A DNA stretch of 64,000 nucleotides from Acidovorax sp. DW039 (GCF_037101375.1 NZ_AP029019.1:4006001-4070000), one strand, 5' to 3'. Counted from the first letter of the stretch, positions 8,457-17,118 are shown. The notes: generated by a model from the sequence alone, not told the origin. Numbers and translations are program-made.

Positions 8457-9368
8457 ATGCGTTTCAACAAGCTTGATCTGAACCTGCTGGTCGCGCTGGA
8501 TGCACTGTTGACCGAACAAAGCATCAGCCGGGCAGCCGAGAAGACCCACCTGAGCCAGTCCGCGATGAGCAACGCGCTGGCGCGGCTGAGGGAATATTTC
8601 GATGATGAGTTGCTGGTACAGGTAGGCCGCAAGATGGAGCCGACCTCGCGCGCGGAGTCACTCAAGGATCCGGTGCGCGACATTCTGGTGCGCGTGGAGG
8701 CGAGTGTGGCCACGCAGCCTGAATTTGTACCCGCACAGTCCAGCCGCTTGTTCCGGTTGCTCATCTCGGACTACACCCTGATGACCGTGATCCCCCACCT
8801 GCAGAAACTGGCCTATCGGCAAGCGCCCGGAGTGCAGTTCGACTTCAGGCCACAGACGACCCAGCCACAGCGTGCGCTGGAAAGGGGCGAGGCGGACCTT
8901 CTGATCATTCCGAAGGATTTCTGTTCAGCCAACCATCCATCGGAAAAGCTGCTAGAAGAGGTGTTCTGCAGCGTGCTGTGGAGCGAGAGCCACCTCGCCA
9001 CCGGAGAGTTGACTGAAGACAGGTATGTGGCAGCAGGGCATGTCGTGGTTCAACCAGGTGATGGCAGGGCACTCGAGGACTGGTTCATGCAGCAGAGTGG
9101 CGTCAAGAGGCGCGCGGAAGTCAGCAGTTTCAGCTTTCTCTCACAGGCTCATCTGGTCGTTGGAACGCACCGGATTGCGACGATGCACCGCAGACTGGCA
9201 ATGATGGCGAAACGCTTCTTGCCCATCACGATTCGGGACCTTCCGGTTCCTGTTCCGCGAATGGAGCAATTGGTTCAGTGGCATGAGTACAAGACCAACG
9301 ACCCGGGACTGATGTGGCTGCGCAAACTGCTCAAAGACGCAGTGATGGAAATGGACTCTGCGCATTGA
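8457..9368 (+). CDS. LysR-family transcriptional regulator (NodD/LinR type)
   Basis: 303-aa LTTR. The winged helix-turn-helix is at about 1-60 (FNKLDLNLLVALDALLTE, then SISRAAEKTHLSQSAMSNAL), a form typical of the NodD/LinR/NahR group that responds to aromatic compounds. The rest is the effector-binding domain. The start ATG at 8457 was chosen because the conserved MRFNKLDLNLL begins there and GGAG precedes it. It is divergent from the catabolic operon and probably activates it in response to the substrate or an intermediate. Confidence 0.92.
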   Translation: MRFNKLDLNLLVALDALLTEQSISRAAEKTHLSQSAMSNALARLREYFDDELLVQVGRKMEPTSRAESLKDPVRDILVRVEASVATQPEFVPAQSSRLFRLLISDYTLMTVIPHLQKLAYRQAPGVQFDFRPQTTQPQRALERGEADLLIIPKDFCSANHPSEKLLEEVFCSVLWSESHLATGELTEDRYVAAGHVVVQPGDGRALEDWFMQQSGVKRRAEVSSFSFLSQAHLVVGTHRIATMHRRLAMMAKRFLPITIRDLPVPVPRMEQLVQWHEYKTNDPGLMWLRKLLKDAVMEMDSAH

Positions 9369-9376
9369 CAACCAAT

Positions 9377-9434
9377 GCACCAGGTGTTCGGGTCGAACGG
9401 ACACCTCGCACATACAACGCACATTACCTGGTGC
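9377..9434. terminator. Inverted repeats between convergent genes
   Basis: GCACCAGGT (9377-9385) pairs with ACCTGGTGC (9426-9434), and AGGTGT (9382-9387) pairs with ACACCT (9401-9406). The two stems share bases so only one can form at a time. They lie between the convergent LysR and VOC genes and may end transcription, but there is no U-run. Weak call. Confidence 0.35.
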
Positions 9435-9441
9435 CTCTCCA

Positions 9442-10008
9442 TCAAGGTCTGGGCTGGACACTATCCAAGGCCCGTCTGCGCTGAACAAAGCGCGCAGACC
9501 ATTCCGCAGCGGGCATGAAACTCGGGTCTGCACGCACCAGCTTTTCAGTCTGCGCCCATAGCGTGGCGTCATCCTGGTCCAGGTCCAAAGGGTCACCATG
9601 GGGCTGGCTGACATACCACGGGGTGTCCAGATACACCTCCACCGTGTTTTCCTCCGGGTCAAGGCAGTAGATGGACAAGGCATTGCCGTGGTTGAGGCCT
9701 CGCATGCCTGTCGCACCGTGCGCCAGCGCTCGACGGCGGGCCTCGCGCAGATCATCCAGCGTCTTCACCTTGAAAGAGAGTTGCATGACGGTGCTGGGCG
9801 CGTCCGCCGCCCTGCCGCTGGCCAGGGCCAGTTGGTGGTGCTGATCCTCCCGCCCGCTCAGGAAAATGATGTCGAATCTGAAAGTAACGCCCTGCCCGCG
9901 GTCCGTCTCCTGCATATCAAAGACGCTGGTGTAGAACGCCTTCATCACATCCAGGTCACGACAAAAGATGCCGCAGTGCGCGAGGTTGGCTGAGTAGGCT
10001 GCATTCAT
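9442..10008 (-). CDS. VOC-family protein (glyoxalase/extradiol dioxygenase-like)
   Basis: 188-aa single-unit VOC protein. Candidate ligands are H11 (NLAHCGIF), H57 or H58 (REDQHHQLAL) and the glutamate in ENTVEVYLD, the His-His-Glu pattern of type I extradiol dioxygenases and related enzymes. The start ATG at 10008 has GGGGAG upstream; a TTG one codon earlier is less likely. It is the last gene of the five-gene FAH operon, 15 bp after the MDR reductase. Whether it cleaves a ring or isomerises an intermediate is not decided by the sequence. Confidence 0.82.
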   Translation of the reverse strand: MNAAYSANLAHCGIFCRDLDVMKAFYTSVFDMQETDRGQGVTFRFDIIFLSGREDQHHQLALASGRAADAPSTVMQLSFKVKTLDDLREARRRALAHGATGMRGLNHGNALSIYCLDPEENTVEVYLDTPWYVSQPHGDPLDLDQDDATLWAQTEKLVRADPSFMPAAEWSARFVQRRRALDSVQPRP

Positions 10009-10023
10009 CAAAGACTCCCCAAT

Positions 10024-11031
10024 TTACGGAACGAGTACCAGCTTGCCCAACGTGCCACCGGTATCCAGCAGTTCGTGCGCTTTGCGGGCCTCAGTCAACG
10101 GCAGGTGCATGGCACGGGGCGCCTTGACCTGCCCCTCAGCCATCAATCGGATGGCTTGCTCCATCAGCCCGCGACGCAGAGCAGCATCCGAGTCCACCGC
10201 GTGGATGGAGAAGGTACGCACGGCCAGACTGCGGGCAAGCAGCTTGCGCATCTCATCAAAGACATCATGCGAGGGTGGCCCCGCAAGGATGTTGTAGGAA
10301 ACCGCCATGCCGGAAGGAGCCAGGGAGCGCAGGCAGGCGATGAACAGCTCACCGCCGATGTGATCAAACGCCATATCGACACCCCGGCCTCCGGTCAGGG
10401 CCATCACCTGTTGCGGCAAGCCTTTGGGGTCTGCGTCCACCAGATCGGAAACTCCGTTCTCACGGGCAAATGCCTGCTTTTCAGGTGTTGATGCCGTACC
10501 GATCACACGCAATCCACGGGCGCGAGCCACCTGAGCCAGTGCTGTAGCCACACCACCTGCTGCACCAGGCACCAGAATGGCCTGTGCAGGCAAATTGCCG
10601 TTGCTGGCCAGAAGCGCCAACGCAAGCTGAAAATTTCCCAGACTGACCGCGTCGTCAAAAGCAATGGTTTGCGGCAACAGAAACGGAACGGCCTCGCTGA
10701 CGCAGATGTACTGCACATAGCACCCACCCCTTAGAGGCAGCTCACGAGCGCTGACGAGCACACGGTCTCCCACCTTCAGTCGCGTGACCCCTAGCCCCAC
10801 TGCATCGATGACGCCCGCGAGCTCATTGCCAGGGATGGCAGGAAGTGGGGGCATCCATTTATAGGTGCCATTGCGAATGAGCACATCAGGTCCACCAGCT
10901 CCAATCGCTTGCGCTTTCACCCTGACAGCGCCGGGCGCCGGAACCGGCACCGGCAAATCGACAACCGACAGCACCTCAGGCCCACCAGGTACCTGCAGCT
11001 GTACGGCTTGCATCGTCGTGGTCGTTACCAT
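10024..11031 (-). CDS. Zinc-independent MDR oxidoreductase (NADPH:quinone reductase-like)
   Basis: 335-aa medium-chain dehydrogenase/reductase. The N-terminal GroES-like domain (PAPGAVRVKAQAIG, GNELAGVIDAVG) is followed by a Rossmann domain with a cofactor loop around VPGAAGGVATALAQVARARG and then GVDMAFDHIGGE. The cysteines and histidines that bind catalytic zinc in alcohol dehydrogenases are absent, so the quinone/enoyl reductase branch is likely. ATG at 11031 follows the DUF1185 stop by 2 bp. It likely reduces a C=C or quinone intermediate in the same pathway. Confidence 0.88.
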   Translation of the reverse strand: MVTTTTMQAVQLQVPGGPEVLSVVDLPVPVPAPGAVRVKAQAIGAGGPDVLIRNGTYKWMPPLPAIPGNELAGVIDAVGLGVTRLKVGDRVLVSARELPLRGGCYVQYICVSEAVPFLLPQTIAFDDAVSLGNFQLALALLASNGNLPAQAILVPGAAGGVATALAQVARARGLRVIGTASTPEKQAFARENGVSDLVDADPKGLPQQVMALTGGRGVDMAFDHIGGELFIACLRSLAPSGMAVSYNILAGPPSHDVFDEMRKLLARSLAVRTFSIHAVDSDAALRRGLMEQAIRLMAEGQVKAPRAMHLPLTEARKAHELLDTGGTLGKLVLVP

Positions 11032-11033
11032 GG

Positions 11034-11612
11034 TCAACGCTGCCCGTCGTGCACGGAGACTTGTTCTTTGGTCAAGCCGCCCAGTCGGGAATGGATGCGT
11101 CCCCCGTCTGCCATCACCAGGGCAAACAGGATTTCGTCAGGACGTGGTGCGTCCTGTATGCCCACCTCTGCGGTGTTGAAATGACTGCGCACATAAGCCG
11201 CATGGATGTAGTGCAGCGGAACCACCAGTCGGTAGCCCGTAGCGGCCACCACCTTCGCAGCAGGCACGATAGCCTTGGGCTCCCCCAACACTTGGCGCAT
11301 GGCCCAGCCCCCGGCTTCGTGCCACACGGCGCCGTGCTCCAACTCGCCGTTGACGCCCACAATGGCAGCCTTGCTGTAGGCCTCCACGTTCTCCCTGCCC
11401 AACGTGGCGACCAATTCCTCCGCCAACAGTGTGCCCAGGCTGCGCAGCTCTGCCATGAAAGGCAGGAGGTTGGGTTCGTAACGGCCCGCATAGGGGTTGC
11501 GAATCACGGCACAGGCCGATGCAACACGTAAGGGCTTTTCGGGCGCGGGACCACCTTCGTGAAAGATCGTTTCAACCGTCAGGCTCCGTTTGCGTATGGC
11601 AATCAAAGTCAT
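11034..11612 (-). CDS. DUF1185 (amino acid synthesis) family protein
   Basis: 192-aa protein recognised by the conserved NPYAGRYEPNL segment near the N terminus and the VPLHYIHAAYVRSHFNT segment near the C terminus, which characterise PF06684. The family name, amino acid synthesis, rests on weak evidence; no reaction is established to my knowledge. Members recur in beta-proteobacterial catabolic operons beside Bug proteins, as here. It lies 21 bp after the Bug gene and 2 bp before the MDR gene. Confidence 0.85.
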   Translation of the reverse strand: MTLIAIRKRSLTVETIFHEGGPAPEKPLRVASACAVIRNPYAGRYEPNLLPFMAELRSLGTLLAEELVATLGRENVEAYSKAAIVGVNGELEHGAVWHEAGGWAMRQVLGEPKAIVPAAKVVAATGYRLVVPLHYIHAAYVRSHFNTAEVGIQDAPRPDEILFALVMADGGRIHSRLGGLTKEQVSVHDGQR

Positions 11613-11633
11613 GCAAATATTCTTTCCATCAGT

Positions 11634-12605
11634 TCATTGTTTGGGAATCTTGGCATCGGCCACCACCTGCTGCCACTTTTCAAGCTCATGCGTCACCATG
11701 CCCTTCATCTCCTCGGGAGTACTGCCGCGCACCTCTCCCCCCATGTCTTCCAGCCTCTGCCGTACCGTCTGCACCTGAAGCGCTCGCTGGGTCTCCAGAT
11801 TGAGCCGGTCTATCACGATGCGAGGCGTTCCCGCCGGGGCCATCAGCCCGGCCCACGACCGCACGTCGTATCCGGCCACGCCCTGCTCTGCCACTGTGGG
11901 AACCTGGGGCAGCCCACCCCAGCGCTGAGGCCCTGTGGTGGCAATGGCGCGCAGCTTTCCGGCCTGGATATTGGTCATGACCGCTGTAGGGGGAGCGACG
12001 ATGAAAGGAACATCTCCCGCCAACAGTGCGGTCAGTGCGGCGGCATCACCCCGGTAAGGCACATGCATCAGATTGACGCGAGCCAGCTTCGCCAAAAGTT
12101 CGCCTGCCAAATGGTGGGTGGACCCGATACCGGCAGAACCGTAAGCCACCGTACCTGGCGCTGCCTGCGCAGTGGACAGGACCTCCCGCAACGTCTGGAC
12201 TTTGGAACCCGCAGCCACCACCAGAAGAAATGGGAAGTAGGTGATGGTGGACACCATTTCGAAGTCCGCCACGGTTTTGTAAGGTAGCGTGTTGTACAGC
12301 GCACCAGCCACGGCATGGCCGCCTGTGGCAAGAAGCAATGTATGCCCATCAGGTTTGGCTCGCGCTACCGTCGTCGCGGCAATGGTCCCGCCAGCCCCTG
12401 ACTGGGCTTCCACCACCACGGGCTGGCCCAGTGTCTTGCCCAGCTCTGTGCCAAGAGCTCTTGCGATGGCATCCGCATTGCCACCCGGAGCAAAGCCTTG
12501 GTACAGCTTGATGGCGCGATCCGGATAGCCCTGAGCCCATGCCGAAGCAGCGGACCATCCAAGCAGCGCAGCGCTACCGGATGCGATGAGTTCTCTCCTG
12601 TTCAT
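11634..12605 (-). CDS. Bug-family (TctC) solute-binding protein
   Basis: 323-aa full-length periplasmic binding protein. A Tat-like NRRELIASG start, hydrophobic core and SAWAQ cleavage site are followed by YPDRAIKLYQGFAPGG and the SGAGGTIAA loop typical of Bug proteins; VPTVAEQG lies in the C-terminal half. It probably delivers the carboxylate substrate of this operon to an unlinked TctAB-like permease. It sits 81 bp after the FAH gene. Confidence 0.93.
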   Translation of the reverse strand: MNRRELIASGSAALLGWSAASAWAQGYPDRAIKLYQGFAPGGNADAIARALGTELGKTLGQPVVVEAQSGAGGTIAATTVARAKPDGHTLLLATGGHAVAGALYNTLPYKTVADFEMVSTITYFPFLLVVAAGSKVQTLREVLSTAQAAPGTVAYGSAGIGSTHHLAGELLAKLARVNLMHVPYRGDAAALTALLAGDVPFIVAPPTAVMTNIQAGKLRAIATTGPQRWGGLPQVPTVAEQGVAGYDVRSWAGLMAPAGTPRIVIDRLNLETQRALQVQTVRQRLEDMGGEVRGSTPEEMKGMVTHELEKWQQVVADAKIPKQ

Positions 12606-12686
12606 CTATGTCTCCTGGGCGGTGGCCGTCGTTTGCGGCCAGCTCTGCCTGTTGGGTTGGAAAGGAGTGGTCAGATCATCAATCCG

Positions 12687-13547
12687 TCATGCTTGCGCAA
12701 CCACCGGATTGCGAAGCACTCCGATGGCTTCAATCTCCACCTCCACCACATCACCCGGCTGCATGAACTGTGGAGGCTTCTTGCTCCAGCCCACCCCCGC
12801 TGGAGTGCCTGTGGCGATCACGTCACCCGGCACCAAGGTAAAGATCGTGGAGGCGTAGGCAATGAGCCGAGGGATGGAGAAGATCATGTGGCCGGTATGA
12901 CTGGACTGGACGACCGCGCCGTTCAGGCGGGTCTCCAGTTTGAGTTCCCGACCCGGTGAGATTTCGTCCGCCGTGACCATCCAGGGGCCAAACGCGCCCG
13001 TGGATTCGAAATTCTTTCCGGATGCGATTTGCTTTGCATGGAACTGCCATTCCCGCACGCTCGCATCGTTGTAGCAGCTATAGCCAGCCACATGCTTCCA
13101 TGCATCGGCTTCCGTAATGTCGCGCCCTCCCTGACCAATGATGACGGCGAGCTCTCCCTCCCAATCGAGCGAATCGGAAACACGGGGCTTGACGATGGGC
13201 GCCAGATGAGCCGCCTGCGAACGCCAGACCCGCAAGAAGATCGGAGGCTGTTCCGACAATTCACGCTGCATGCCCGCCGCCAGAACCTCCTGGTGATGGT
13301 CCATGTAGTTGCGCACAGCACACACGATTTTTTCGGGCCGTGGAATCACCGGAAGGTACTGCACCTGCGCAAGCTTCAGCTCGGGCGCCAAACCCTGAGC
13401 GAGCTCTTCACGTCGAGCAAAGTCCTTGCTCGCAATGAAGTCAGCCAAGGTGGCGTAACCCGTGCGGCCTGCCATCTCTGCCACTCCGTCACCCACCACC
13501 ACGCCCCAAGTCTCACGACCACCAACCACGTACGACAGCAGCTTCAT
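12687..13547 (-). CDS. Fumarylacetoacetate hydrolase (FAH) family protein
   Basis: 286-aa FAH-fold hydrolase/decarboxylase. Metal-binding residues are visible as E130 and E132 in SLDWEGELAVIIG and D161 in CYNDASVREWQ. The C-terminal core contains GDVIATGTPAGVGW, a signature of the family. Related enzymes hydrolyse acylpyruvates, tautomerise or decarboxylate 2-oxo acids in meta-cleavage and gentisate-type pathways. It is the first gene of the operon; AAGGA precedes its ATG, and a GntR-type operator copy lies about 60 bp upstream. Confidence 0.92.
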   Translation of the reverse strand: MKLLSYVVGGRETWGVVVGDGVAEMAGRTGYATLADFIASKDFARREELAQGLAPELKLAQVQYLPVIPRPEKIVCAVRNYMDHHQEVLAAGMQRELSEQPPIFLRVWRSQAAHLAPIVKPRVSDSLDWEGELAVIIGQGGRDITEADAWKHVAGYSCYNDASVREWQFHAKQIASGKNFESTGAFGPWMVTADEISPGRELKLETRLNGAVVQSSHTGHMIFSIPRLIAYASTIFTLVPGDVIATGTPAGVGWSKKPPQFMQPGDVVEVEIEAIGVLRNPVVAQA

Positions 13548-13606
13548 TGCATTCCTTCAGAGAGTTAGATGTTCAGCATGTCTCGAAAAACATGCATGAC
13601 TTCATT

Positions 13607-13618
13607 TTTATGCACAAA
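13607..13618. promoter_or_regulatory. Putative GntR/FCD operator, copy 2
   Basis: TTTATGCACAAA matches at 11 of 12 positions the perfect palindrome found in front of the GntR gene (14785-14796). It lies 60 bp upstream of the FAH operon start, inside the probable promoter, so the GntR protein likely controls this operon. Recognition is inference. Confidence 0.55.
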
Positions 13619-14032
13619 ACATATTTTAAGCATAGTGGTTTCTACTGAAACGAGAGTCAGGTAACCATTCATGGACAGCCCCCCGCTTTGGTAGCTTTCT
13701 GGAAGGCCTGAGAAGCGGCTCCCGCCTGCGCGGAAGATCACGGAGAGCAAGGAAAAGGAAAAAGCCCTAGGAGGAGCACAGCAGGCGCATCAGCAAAAAT
13801 CGCCGCAGAGGCGACCTGATGCAGCAAGTAAGAGCAAGGTTTTGATCAAGCGTGCGGGGAGGGTAGGACGCTTGAGGCAGTCTTTGACAAGACGCAGAAG
13901 ATTGCGCGGCACGCCGCCGGAGAGAACTGAGCCGCACAAATGCGAGGGAGTGCCACCTACACGCTCGTCACGCGTGCAGGCCTATCCTGCAGCATCGAGA
14001 CACAAGCTCAACGGCCTGAACCTCAATGAAAA

Positions 14033-14059
14033 GAAGCGCAGACAGCTATAAAAAAATAG
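14033..14059. repeat. Partial copy of dispersed Comamonadaceae-type intergenic repeat
   Basis: AAGCGCAG-A-CAGCTA followed by ATAGC aligns with 48329-48356 (AAGCGCAG-G-CAGCTA then ATAGC). Only the right half of the palindrome is present, just beyond the 3' end of the GntR gene. Confidence 0.45.
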
Positions 14060-14076
14060 CAAATACCCAATAAAAA

Positions 14077-14775
14077 TCAACTCGCCGGGATAGGATGTTG
14101 CGCCAACGTAGCCATCACGTTGCGCTGTGTGCTCAAGATATGTTCCTCCAGCATGGCACATGCACTGTCCACGTCACGGCGCAGAGTCGCATCCATGAGC
14201 TTTTTGTGCTCGCTCGATTTGCGCTTGGAAGTCTTTCTGTGGCGCGCTGAATAACGGCGGTAACGCTCGGCTTGGTCAAACAGGCTGGCACTCCAGGCTC
14301 GGAGCCGATCCGACGGGCAAGCAGAGATCAATGCTGCATGAAACGCCGTATGCAGCTCCGTCCATTCATCATCCAGCACCACAGGACCATCGCCCAGGCG
14401 CCCCTCCACTTTCTCGAGACGGTGAAAGGCTCCCACGATGGAGGCCTCCCATGCATCGTCTCCATATGCGATGGATTCACGCAAAGCCTGCACATCCAGC
14501 ATGACGCGCATGCGCGTGATATCGGCCAGATCTTCTTCAGAAATAGTGGCTACACGGAATCCACGGCGCTCATCTGCACGCACCAACCCCTCCTGTGCCA
14601 AACGGCTCAGCGCTTCGCGCAAAGGGCTGCTGGAAAAGCCATACGCGGTCTGCAACTCATCCAACTTGAGCTTCACGCCGGGTCCGTAGGTCCCGATCAG
14701 GACATCGTGCCGCAGCTGCTGGAAGGCTTGGTCTACCAGCGGCGGGGTTCGTGAGAGGGCATCATTTTTATACAT
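14077..14775 (-). CDS. GntR-family regulator with FCD effector domain
   Basis: 232-aa FadR-type regulator. The winged HTH covers about residues 12-75, including KLDELQTAYGFSSSPLREALSRLAQEGLV. The all-helical FCD domain follows, with the acidic and His residues (DITRMRVMLD and HTAFHAAL) that usually bind a metal and a carboxylate effector. It is divergent from the FMN reductase, with only 49 bp between start codons and a palindrome in that gap. Autoregulation and repression of both neighbouring transcripts are probable. Confidence 0.92.
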   Translation of the reverse strand: MYKNDALSRTPPLVDQAFQQLRHDVLIGTYGPGVKLKLDELQTAYGFSSSPLREALSRLAQEGLVRADERRGFRVATISEEDLADITRMRVMLDVQALRESIAYGDDAWEASIVGAFHRLEKVEGRLGDGPVVLDDEWTELHTAFHAALISACPSDRLRAWSASLFDQAERYRRYSARHRKTSKRKSSEHKKLMDATLRRDVDSACAMLEEHILSTQRNVMATLAQHPIPAS

Positions 14776-14784
14776 GATTCAAAT

Positions 14785-14796
14785 TTTATGCATAAA
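14785..14796. promoter_or_regulatory. Putative GntR/FCD operator, copy 1
   Basis: The perfect 12-bp palindrome TTTATGCATAAA lies in the 49-bp gap between the divergent GntR and FMN-reductase genes. Its size and AT-flanked form fit FCD-subfamily operators. A related half-site (TTTATACAT) overlaps the GntR start codon. Confidence 0.65.
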
Positions 14797-14824
14797 CTAT
14801 AAAAAGACAACTTCAGGACCAGAC

Positions 14825-15400
14825 ATGACTGCATCTCCCGCACCAGTTCGCATTACGGCCATCTCAGGAAGCATTCGTAACGGTTCCCATTGCACAGCCG
14901 TATTGCGCAGCCTGGACCCGCTTCTACCCGCACAGGTCAAGATGGAAATCTTTCCACTCAACGACATTCCACTCTACAACGCCGACCTGGAAGGAGATGC
15001 ATTGCCGGAGTCAGTGGCCCGGATGAAAGCGTCCATCGCAGAAGCCGATGGATTGGTATTGTGTTCACCAGAGTACAACTATGGCATTCCTGGTGTCCTC
15101 AAAAATGCCATTGACTGGGCGTCACGCCCTGGCTTTGCATCTCCGCTCAAGGGCAAACCGGTGCTGGTCATGACGGCATCCCCCGGCACCGCAGGCGGAG
15201 TACGTGCACAAGCACAGATCCGGGAAGCCCTCATGGCCACCTTGGCCCGGCCTCTGGTGAGGCAGCACATTGCCATCCCGGGAGTAGCAGCCAAACTCCA
15301 AGAAGGGCGTCTTGCAGATGCTCCCACGTTGCAGGTGATCCAAGAAGGGCTGGATGACTTTCTTCGGGAAATCAGGTGGCTGCGTAACGCGCACTCTTGA
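14825..15400 (+). CDS. NADPH-dependent FMN reductase
   Basis: 191-aa flavodoxin-like reductase. The FMN phosphate loop is GSIRNGSHCTAVLR near the N terminus, and SPEYNYGIPGVLKNAIDW near residue 80 is the family signature. It reduces FMN with NAD(P)H, either to supply two-component monooxygenases or to reduce quinones. The start ATG at 14825 has AGGA upstream. Its divergence from the GntR gene ties it to the FAH operon, but it might also feed the DszA/SfnB-type enzymes further right. Confidence 0.9.
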   Translation: MTASPAPVRITAISGSIRNGSHCTAVLRSLDPLLPAQVKMEIFPLNDIPLYNADLEGDALPESVARMKASIAEADGLVLCSPEYNYGIPGVLKNAIDWASRPGFASPLKGKPVLVMTASPGTAGGVRAQAQIREALMATLARPLVRQHIAIPGVAAKLQEGRLADAPTLQVIQEGLDDFLREIRWLRNAHS

Positions 15401-15552
15401 ATCGGGCCGCTGGCGCGCACCCTCCTGTCTACATTGGTTGCCGACCCACAGAAAGATTTACATAACAGACACAGGCAGCAGGTCAACTTCAGCTCCAATG
15501 GTGGCGTTGCGAGACAAGGCTCTTGAGCCTCGCCACCTGGAAGGAGTTTGGA

Positions 15553-17118
15553 ATGACAGCGCTGTTCATGGCCGCTCAGGGAGTGCGAAGACGCGAGCTG
15601 CTGCACCTTTGTCTTGGCACCGCCTTGCTGCCTGCGGCAATGCGACAAGCGCAGGCGCAAGTCGCCCCCTCCGCAGACCCTTTCGCTCTGCATGTGATCA
15701 ACCGACTGGGCTGGGGGCCGTCCAGTCAGGACCTCATGCGCCTTCAAAAGGCGGGGGTGGATGCCTGGATCAACCAGCAGTTGCAGCCACTGCCCAGTGC
15801 ATTGACTGACGACCTGGGCATCACACCCGGGGAGCAGCCTCGTGGATACCTCAGCCAACGCGAGGCAGTCACCAGATACCGAGAGGTAACCCAACTGGCT
15901 CGCAGAGATCCAGAAGCAGGCAAGGCAGCCAGGAGAGAACTGCTTCAGCAGGCAATACTGGATGCAAGCACGGCCCGTGTAATGCGGGCTTTGTACAGCC
16001 CGCAGCAACTCAACGAAGTGATGGTGGACTTCTGGTTCAACCACTTCAATGTTTTTTCAGGCAAGGGGATGGATCAGGTCCTCATCGCCAGCTACGAGAA
16101 CGAGGTCATTCGCCCGTACGCCTTGGGGCGCTTTCGGGACATGCTGGGGGCCACGGCAAAGCATCCAGCCATGCTGTTCTACCTGGACAACTGGCTGTCC
16201 GTGGCGCCGGGCTTTCAAGCCCGCCGCTCAGGCACAAAACCCACACCCGGTGGCCTGAACGAAAACTATGCCCGCGAATTGATGGAGCTGCACACGCTCG
16301 GTGTGGATGGCGGCTACACCCAGTCAGATGTCACAGAACTGGCCCGCATGCTGACAGGCTGGACATTCGATGCCAAGGCCAGCGGTCCGTCGCTGTTCGT
16401 GTTCAACCCGGCCCGTCATGACTCCGGCAGCAAACAGTGGTTGAGACATGAAGTGCCGCCTTCAGGGCAGCAAGAGGGCGAGTGGGCACTGGACCAGCTG
16501 GCCAAGCACCCCGCAACGGCACGCCACATCAGCTACAAGCTGGCACAGCACTTTGTTGCCGATATCCCTCCTCCGGGGCTTGTTCAAAAACTGGCACGCC
16601 GGTTCACCTCTAGCGACGGTGATATCCGGTCGGTCCTCGAAACGCTCTTTGCAAGCCCGGAATTCCGTGATCCCGCACACTTCGGCAAGAAGTTCAAAAC
16701 ACCTTACCGCTACGTGCTTTCTGCCCTGCGGGCATCGGCTGTTGCGGTGCGTAACGTACGTCCTGTGCTCAATGCCCTGCAGCAACAGGGTATGCCGCTG
16801 TATGGATGTCCCACACCTGACGGGTACAAGAACACAGAGGAAGCGTGGTTGAATCCGGAAGCCATCACTCGCCGCGTTGCATTTTCCACGGCGCTGGGAG
16901 GTGGTCGGCTGCCACTGGACGAATTGCCGGGGAGCGAGGGCAGCCCAGTCTCTGGCGGCATGGGTGCAGTACCACCAAGCCGAGAACTGGATACCAACAC
17001 GCTTCTGGCAACCTTGGGCAGCACCCTCTCCACCAGAACCCGGAGCCTCGTGGCATCAGAGCCAGCCAACCTGCAGACAGCCCTCGTTCTGGGTAGTCCC
17101 GACTTCATGCGCCATTGA
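15553..17118 (+). CDS. DUF1800 family secreted protein
   Basis: 521-aa protein of the DUF1800 family, which is found throughout bacteria and is nearly always paired with DUF1501. The ATG at 15553 has AAGGAG. The N terminus (VRRRELLHLCLG, then a hydrophobic stretch) resembles a Tat signal. Conserved DUF1800 features are RLGWGPS near 50, WFNHFNVFSGKG, and LNENYARELMELHTLGVDGGYTQ. A function in cell-surface or extracellular matrix maturation is suspected for the family, not shown. The DUF1501 partner starts 112 bp downstream. Confidence 0.9.
   Translation: MTALFMAAQGVRRRELLHLCLGTALLPAAMRQAQAQVAPSADPFALHVINRLGWGPSSQDLMRLQKAGVDAWINQQLQPLPSALTDDLGITPGEQPRGYLSQREAVTRYREVTQLARRDPEAGKAARRELLQQAILDASTARVMRALYSPQQLNEVMVDFWFNHFNVFSGKGMDQVLIASYENEVIRPYALGRFRDMLGATAKHPAMLFYLDNWLSVAPGFQARRSGTKPTPGGLNENYARELMELHTLGVDGGYTQSDVTELARMLTGWTFDAKASGPSLFVFNPARHDSGSKQWLRHEVPPSGQQEGEWALDQLAKHPATARHISYKLAQHFVADIPPPGLVQKLARRFTSSDGDIRSVLETLFASPEFRDPAHFGKKFKTPYRYVLSALRASAVAVRNVRPVLNALQQQGMPLYGCPTPDGYKNTEEAWLNPEAITRRVAFSTALGGGRLPLDELPGSEGSPVSGGMGAVPPSRELDTNTLLATLGSTLSTRTRSLVASEPANLQTALVLGSPDFMRH

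Larger units (their letters stand above)
13548..14076. other. 529-bp intergenic region with operator and partial repeat
   Basis: The left end holds promoter elements of the FAH operon: an inverted repeat GCATGT-N8-ACATGC (13576-13595) and the operator at 13607-13618. The middle (about 13740-14000) is purine-rich on the plus strand and contains no gene I would support. The right end, before the GntR stop, contains a piece of the dispersed intergenic repeat (14033-14059). Confidence 0.6.

Noticed and set aside
13842..14051. 69-residue very basic open frame in the intergenic region
   Set aside because: TTG start, no ribosome site, and Arg-rich composition that comes from purine-rich DNA; its end falls in the dispersed repeat.
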